Positions 60,947 through 64,000 of a stretch of 64,000 bases of DNA are shown here, one piece after another. Within the stretch, counting starts at the first letter, position 1. The number at the start of each line of letters is the position of its first letter. Source of the stretch: PFJX01 sp964393825 (GTDB taxonomy: Bacteria; Pseudomonadota; Gammaproteobacteria; Burkholderiales; Thiobacillaceae); assembly GCA_964393825.1 (NCBI GenBank), contig CAYMUY010000006.1:48715-112714 (forward strand). Direction: 5' to 3'. The position numbers and the translations under genes were made by a program. The notes under the pieces are model-generated. The model was not told the origin of the DNA, did no database searches, and worked only from the letters and a program-made list of their open reading frames with translations.

Positions 60947-62841
60947 GATGGGCTGGAGTCGGTAAGGGTTTCGGCCAGGAAACGCAGCAACACCCGGGTG
61001 CCGCCTTCGGGCCGTTCCAGGATTTCGATCTGGCCATGCAGTCCATGGGCGCGCTCGCGCATGATCGCGAGGCCGTAATGTAACGCGTCGCCGGGGGCCT
61101 GATGGTCGATATGCGAGACGCCGATGCCGTCATCCTCGATGCAGGCCTCCATGACCCCGTCACCCAGGTGGATCACCCGCACCCAGGCCTGGCCGCAGCG
61201 GGCATGCCGCAACACGTTGGACAGCGCCTCGCGCACAATCTGGAGGGTGTGCATTTCCTGGTTGGGCGTGAGATGGATACCGCCCAGGCGGGTATCCAGG
61301 AAAATCGGCATGCCGCCCCGAGCGGCATACTCGTCCACGGTCACGCCGAGCAGCGTGATGAAATCGCCTTCCATCTTCAGGCGGAAAGTGGCCAGAAGTT
61401 CACGCAACTGGCGGTAAGCGGCGGTGATGCCCTCGCGCAGGTCGCGCAGCGTGGCTTCCGCTTCTGCGCCGCGGCCGGGGTCGGACAACATCGGTTGCAG
61501 CAGGCTGGCCTGGATCTTCATGTAGGAAAGCGCCTGGGCGATGGAGTCATGCAATTCCCGGGCGATGATCGAGCGTTCCTCCTGCAATGCGAGCAGCCGT
61601 TCCTGCTCCGCCTTGAAACTCATGCCCAGGGCAATGCCGACATGTCGCGTCAAGGCCGCCAGCAATTGTTCCTGCCAGGATTCCAGGCGCCGCCCGGCCG
61701 GCAAGGCCAGCCGCATCACCCCGTAGACTCCATCCTTGTCGCGCAGCGGCAGGTTGAGCAAGCTGGACTCGCCGGAGTCCTGGTAGCGGCCGAGGCCGGC
61801 CTCGGCCTGCGCATGACGCAGGCAGTCGTCACATCCGGCCGGACTACGCATGGAACAGGGGGGCAGGCTGCTCGCGAGCAGCGTGGCCGCGCCCCCATGC
61901 TTGGACTGGAGACAGGCCATGCTGCCGCGCAACTCCAGCAAGGCATCGATATCACTCAGCATGGCGCGATAGGTATCCGGCATGGTGGGGGCATGATGCA
62001 GTTGCGCGATGGCGTTGTAGAGCAGCGCCAGGCTGCGGTTGCCTCGGGTCAGTTCCGCCGTCTGTTCCGCCACCCGCCGTTCCAGGTCGCTGTGTGAACG
62101 CGAGACCGCCTCGGCCATGGTGTTGAAGGCCTGCCCCAGCTTGCCCAGTTCGTCACTGCCGAGATGCGGGGTACGCGCCGAGAAATCGCCCGCGGCGATG
62201 CGCGAGGCACCGGCCAGCAACTCGTCGAGTGGAATCAGCACGCGTCGATGAATGGCATACAGGCCACTCATCAGCACCAGGATGGAGAGGACCAGGGCCA
62301 CCCAGAGAATGACGCGCAACTGGCGGATGCGCTGTTCGGTATCGGCCTCCAGTTGCGCCACCATCAAATTGAGTTGCGCAACGAATTCGTCGATGCGCTG
62401 CAACAGATGATTGTGCGTGGCGACCGGCCGTGGCGTTGCTCCCGCCAACATCTCCTCGTTCAACAGCGGCTTCAGCCGCTTGAACCAGGTCTCCCGCACA
62501 TGCTCGTAGGTCGCCGCGAAAGGACTGTCCGGCAGCCTGGCCAGCATGTTGGCCAGCGCGTCATGCTCCAGGGTGCCCTCGAAATGGACAATCGCCTCAC
62601 GCAACGTGTAGTGATCGCTCACCCGGTTCTCGGCATCCGAGAGGACGATGCTGCCCATGCGGTGGCTGAGGCGGCGCAGGCTGCCGGCGATGTTGATGGC
62701 GCTGCCGCTGCCCTGGACCCGTTCCGCGACGATGACCGAAATGGCCATGCCGCCGATGCCGATGGCCGTGACCACGAACAGGGTCGCCGCCAGCCAAAGC
62801 ATGATGGTACGTTCGAACATGACATCCCAGAGTCTCTTCAT
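60943..62841 (-). CDS. narX: Nitrate/nitrite sensor histidine kinase NarX
   Basis: 632-residue membrane kinase. TM1 about 14-38; periplasmic sensor with P-box AINIAGSLRRLSHRMGS (48-64), the nitrate-binding element; TM2 about 177-195; HAMP; central GAF-like region with cysteines C310, C329, C337 and C340; HPK7 kinase domain with H431 (ARELHDSIAQALS) and HATPase. NarX-type is preferred over NarQ because of the P-box wording and the central cysteine cluster. Divergent from the Crp/Fnr gene. Confidence 0.93.
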   Translation of the reverse strand: MKRLWDVMFERTIMLWLAATLFVVTAIGIGGMAISVIVAERVQGSGSAINIAGSLRRLSHRMGSIVLSDAENRVSDHYTLREAIVHFEGTLEHDALANMLARLPDSPFAATYEHVRETWFKRLKPLLNEEMLAGATPRPVATHNHLLQRIDEFVAQLNLMVAQLEADTEQRIRQLRVILWVALVLSILVLMSGLYAIHRRVLIPLDELLAGASRIAAGDFSARTPHLGSDELGKLGQAFNTMAEAVSRSHSDLERRVAEQTAELTRGNRSLALLYNAIAQLHHAPTMPDTYRAMLSDIDALLELRGSMACLQSKHGGAATLLASSLPPCSMRSPAGCDDCLRHAQAEAGLGRYQDSGESSLLNLPLRDKDGVYGVMRLALPAGRRLESWQEQLLAALTRHVGIALGMSFKAEQERLLALQEERSIIARELHDSIAQALSYMKIQASLLQPMLSDPGRGAEAEATLRDLREGITAAYRQLRELLATFRLKMEGDFITLLGVTVDEYAARGGMPIFLDTRLGGIHLTPNQEMHTLQIVREALSNVLRHARCGQAWVRVIHLGDGVMEACIEDDGIGVSHIDHQAPGDALHYGLAIMRERAHGLHGQIEILERPEGGTRVLLRFLAETLTDSSPS

Positions 62842-63057
62842 TCATTTCTCCAAGCCCCGTGCCGCAATCCACCGCACAACCGGGGGGATAGAGAGATACC
62901 ACCATTGAATCGTCTTGCCCACCGGCAGCCTTTCGGAGCCTCGGTTGTCATTTGTATTCAACACTTTGCTCTCTATCACCTATACCTCCTTGGTAGTATC
63001 CCTAGTATTTCAATCAGGATTAGGTCGACTTCGTTGCAGCGGTCATGGGCCATAGAC

Positions 63058-63071
63058 TTGACTCAAGTCAA
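63058..63071. promoter_or_regulatory. FNR/DNR-type binding site between narX and the Crp/Fnr gene
   Basis: TTGAC-TCAA-GTCAA, a perfect dyad close to the FNR/ANR/DNR consensus TTGAT-N4-ATCAA, 34 bases before the Crp/Fnr start. A perfect NarL-like heptamer TACCCCT lies at 63080-63086, between the box and the start. The position suggests autoregulation and/or control of narXL. The remaining 62842-63057 shows several near-heptamers (for example TACCTCC) but nothing firm. Confidence 0.7.
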
Positions 63072-63105
63072 GGTTGATGTACCCCTTTTTCTCCGGAGCT
63101 GAACG

Positions 63106-63792
63106 ATGATCACTACAAAACGGCACTGCATCCCAGAAATGCTGTCGCACCAGTCGCTGTTCCGCTGCCTCGATGCCGATCAGCTCGCCCTGCTGGCGCA
63201 AGGTGCGCTGGAACAGCGCATGGACAAAAACGAATTCCTTTACCAGAAAGGTGAAGATCCCCGCGGCATGCACCTGGTCATTTCCGGCCAGGTCAAGTTG
63301 ATGCTGCCGAGCACGGAAGGCGTCGAGAAGGTCGTGATGATGGTCGGCCCGGGGGATACCTTCGGCGAGGAGACGATCTTTCACGGTCGCGGCTCCCCGG
63401 TCACCGCCCAGGCCAACAAGGACAGCATCCTCCTCGTTCTGGAGAAACAGGCGTTGCGGGACACCATGCGTTCCAGTCCATCCGTGGCGGAAATGATGAT
63501 GGCGCGGATGGGTGAACACCTGCACCAACTGATCGAGAACCTGGAAACCTGTGTCCAGCGCAGCAGCGCCCAGCGCGTCGCCCACTTCCTCAGCCAGCGG
63601 GCGCCGGAGCAGGCGGTCAGCTACGACCTGGAACTGGACATGAACAAGTCCACCATCGCCTCGCAACTCAACCTCGCCCCGGAAACCTTCTCGCGGGTGC
63701 TGAACCGCCTGTCGCGGGATGGCCTGATCGCCATCAAGGGGCGCAACATCACCTTGCGCAACCTGACCACGCTGCGTTCCTTCGCCGGCTGA
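63106..63792 (+). CDS. Crp/Fnr-family regulator, DNR/NNR-like
   Basis: 228-residue transcription factor with an N-terminal cyclic-nucleotide-fold domain (20-120, GDTFGEETIF) and a C-terminal winged helix-turn-helix (STIASQLNLAPETFSRVLNR). The recognition helix carries E-x-x-S-R, the pattern that reads TTGA(T/C) half-sites. The four-cysteine N-terminal cluster of FNR is absent (only C8, C21, C148), so it is more like DNR/NnrR regulators that respond to NO through heme. Its own upstream box fits this specificity. Divergent from narX. Confidence 0.9.
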   Translation: MITTKRHCIPEMLSHQSLFRCLDADQLALLAQGALEQRMDKNEFLYQKGEDPRGMHLVISGQVKLMLPSTEGVEKVVMMVGPGDTFGEETIFHGRGSPVTAQANKDSILLVLEKQALRDTMRSSPSVAEMMMARMGEHLHQLIENLETCVQRSSAQRVAHFLSQRAPEQAVSYDLELDMNKSTIASQLNLAPETFSRVLNRLSRDGLIAIKGRNITLRNLTTLRSFAG

Positions 63793-64000
63793 GCTTCGCA
63801 CTGCACGGCGCGCTCCCTGCGGTGCTACCCGGCTGCCGCCCCGGCAGAGCCGTACGTCACGGCCATCGGCCACTTGACCACAGCCCACCCCCAGACGAGG
63901 CGCGGCAGTCAAAGCACGGCCAAGGCCCTGTGGCAGGCTTTACCGAGGCTCAGTTCGCGTTAATTGAGGATGGGAGTGCGTTCGATGGCCAATGCAAGCA
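63793..64000. other. Terminal 208 bases, no complete gene
   Basis: GC-rich at first, then less so. No intrinsic terminator is clear. Near the edge, AGGATGGGAG precedes an ATG at 63985 that could begin a truncated gene (only five codons visible); it cannot be identified. Confidence 0.4.

Overview
The window reads as chromosomal DNA from a GC-rich betaproteobacterium. A member of the Rhodocyclales/Nitrosomonadales-type respiratory lineages is my best guess, inferred from gene order and protein style rather than from any marker search. Supporting signs are the nadB / rpoE-rseA-rseB-rseC-mucD arrangement, lptFG divergent from pepA, rplU-rpmA-obgE-proB, rpsO-pnp, a dense set of c-type cytochromes, NarXL with a DNR-like Crp/Fnr regulator, and a c-di-GMP sensory cluster. 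Coding density is very high. Many neighbours overlap by 4 bases (ATGA or GTGA), and I see no rRNA, tRNA, insertion sequence, prophage or CRISPR array.

Layout. 1-4.4 kb: the 3' end of kup, then a compact four-gene cytochrome operon led by a Cyc2-like fused cytochrome-porin, followed by a c2-type cytochrome, a cytochrome c' and a diheme cytochrome. 4.5-8.8 kb (minus): a DsbA-family protein, an RluF-like pseudouridine synthase, proB, obgE, rpmA, rplU. 8.9-13 kb: an RDD protein, lptG/lptF and divergent pepA. 13.1-18.7 kb: nadB, then the sigma-E envelope stress operon. 18.8-23.5 kb (minus): an Ala/Pro-rich secreted protein, lpxH, a cyclophilin, an L,D-transpeptidase and a TPR protein that appears to share its C-terminal domain. 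23.7-37 kb (plus): glnS, cysS, a ZIP transporter, an ODP-like metallo-beta-lactamase protein, rimO, two large envelope proteins of uncertain role (a CsgG-like lipoprotein and a beta-helix mosaic), nudJ, mnmA and a CDP-alcohol phosphatidyltransferase. 37-48.5 kb: an OmpA-type lipoprotein, a cold shock gene, an AEC transporter, a flavin reductase, ycaO, an MFS exporter, a soluble CZB chemoreceptor, an unrecognised secreted protein, a phosphofructokinase and a C_GCAxxG_C_C protein. 48.6-53.4 kb: small conserved genes, a HAD phosphatase, pnp and rpsO. 53.5-60.3 kb: TonB receptor, YfiR-like protein, hybrid histidine kinase and GGDEF response regulator. 60.3-64 kb: narL, narX and a divergent Crp/Fnr regulator with a TTGAC-N4-GTCAA box.

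How the parts fit. The most interesting unit is the Cyc2-like operon: an outer-membrane heme barrel plus three periplasmic cytochromes could carry electrons between an extracellular donor and the respiratory chain, and the narXL region at the other end suggests nitrate-responsive anaerobic respiration. The least understood unit is the 29.8-34.8 kb pair, which looks like a dedicated outer-membrane/periplasmic assembly. RimO and YcaO, encoded 11 kb apart, probably work together on ribosomal protein S12. All family assignments come from reading motifs by eye; no database search was possible.
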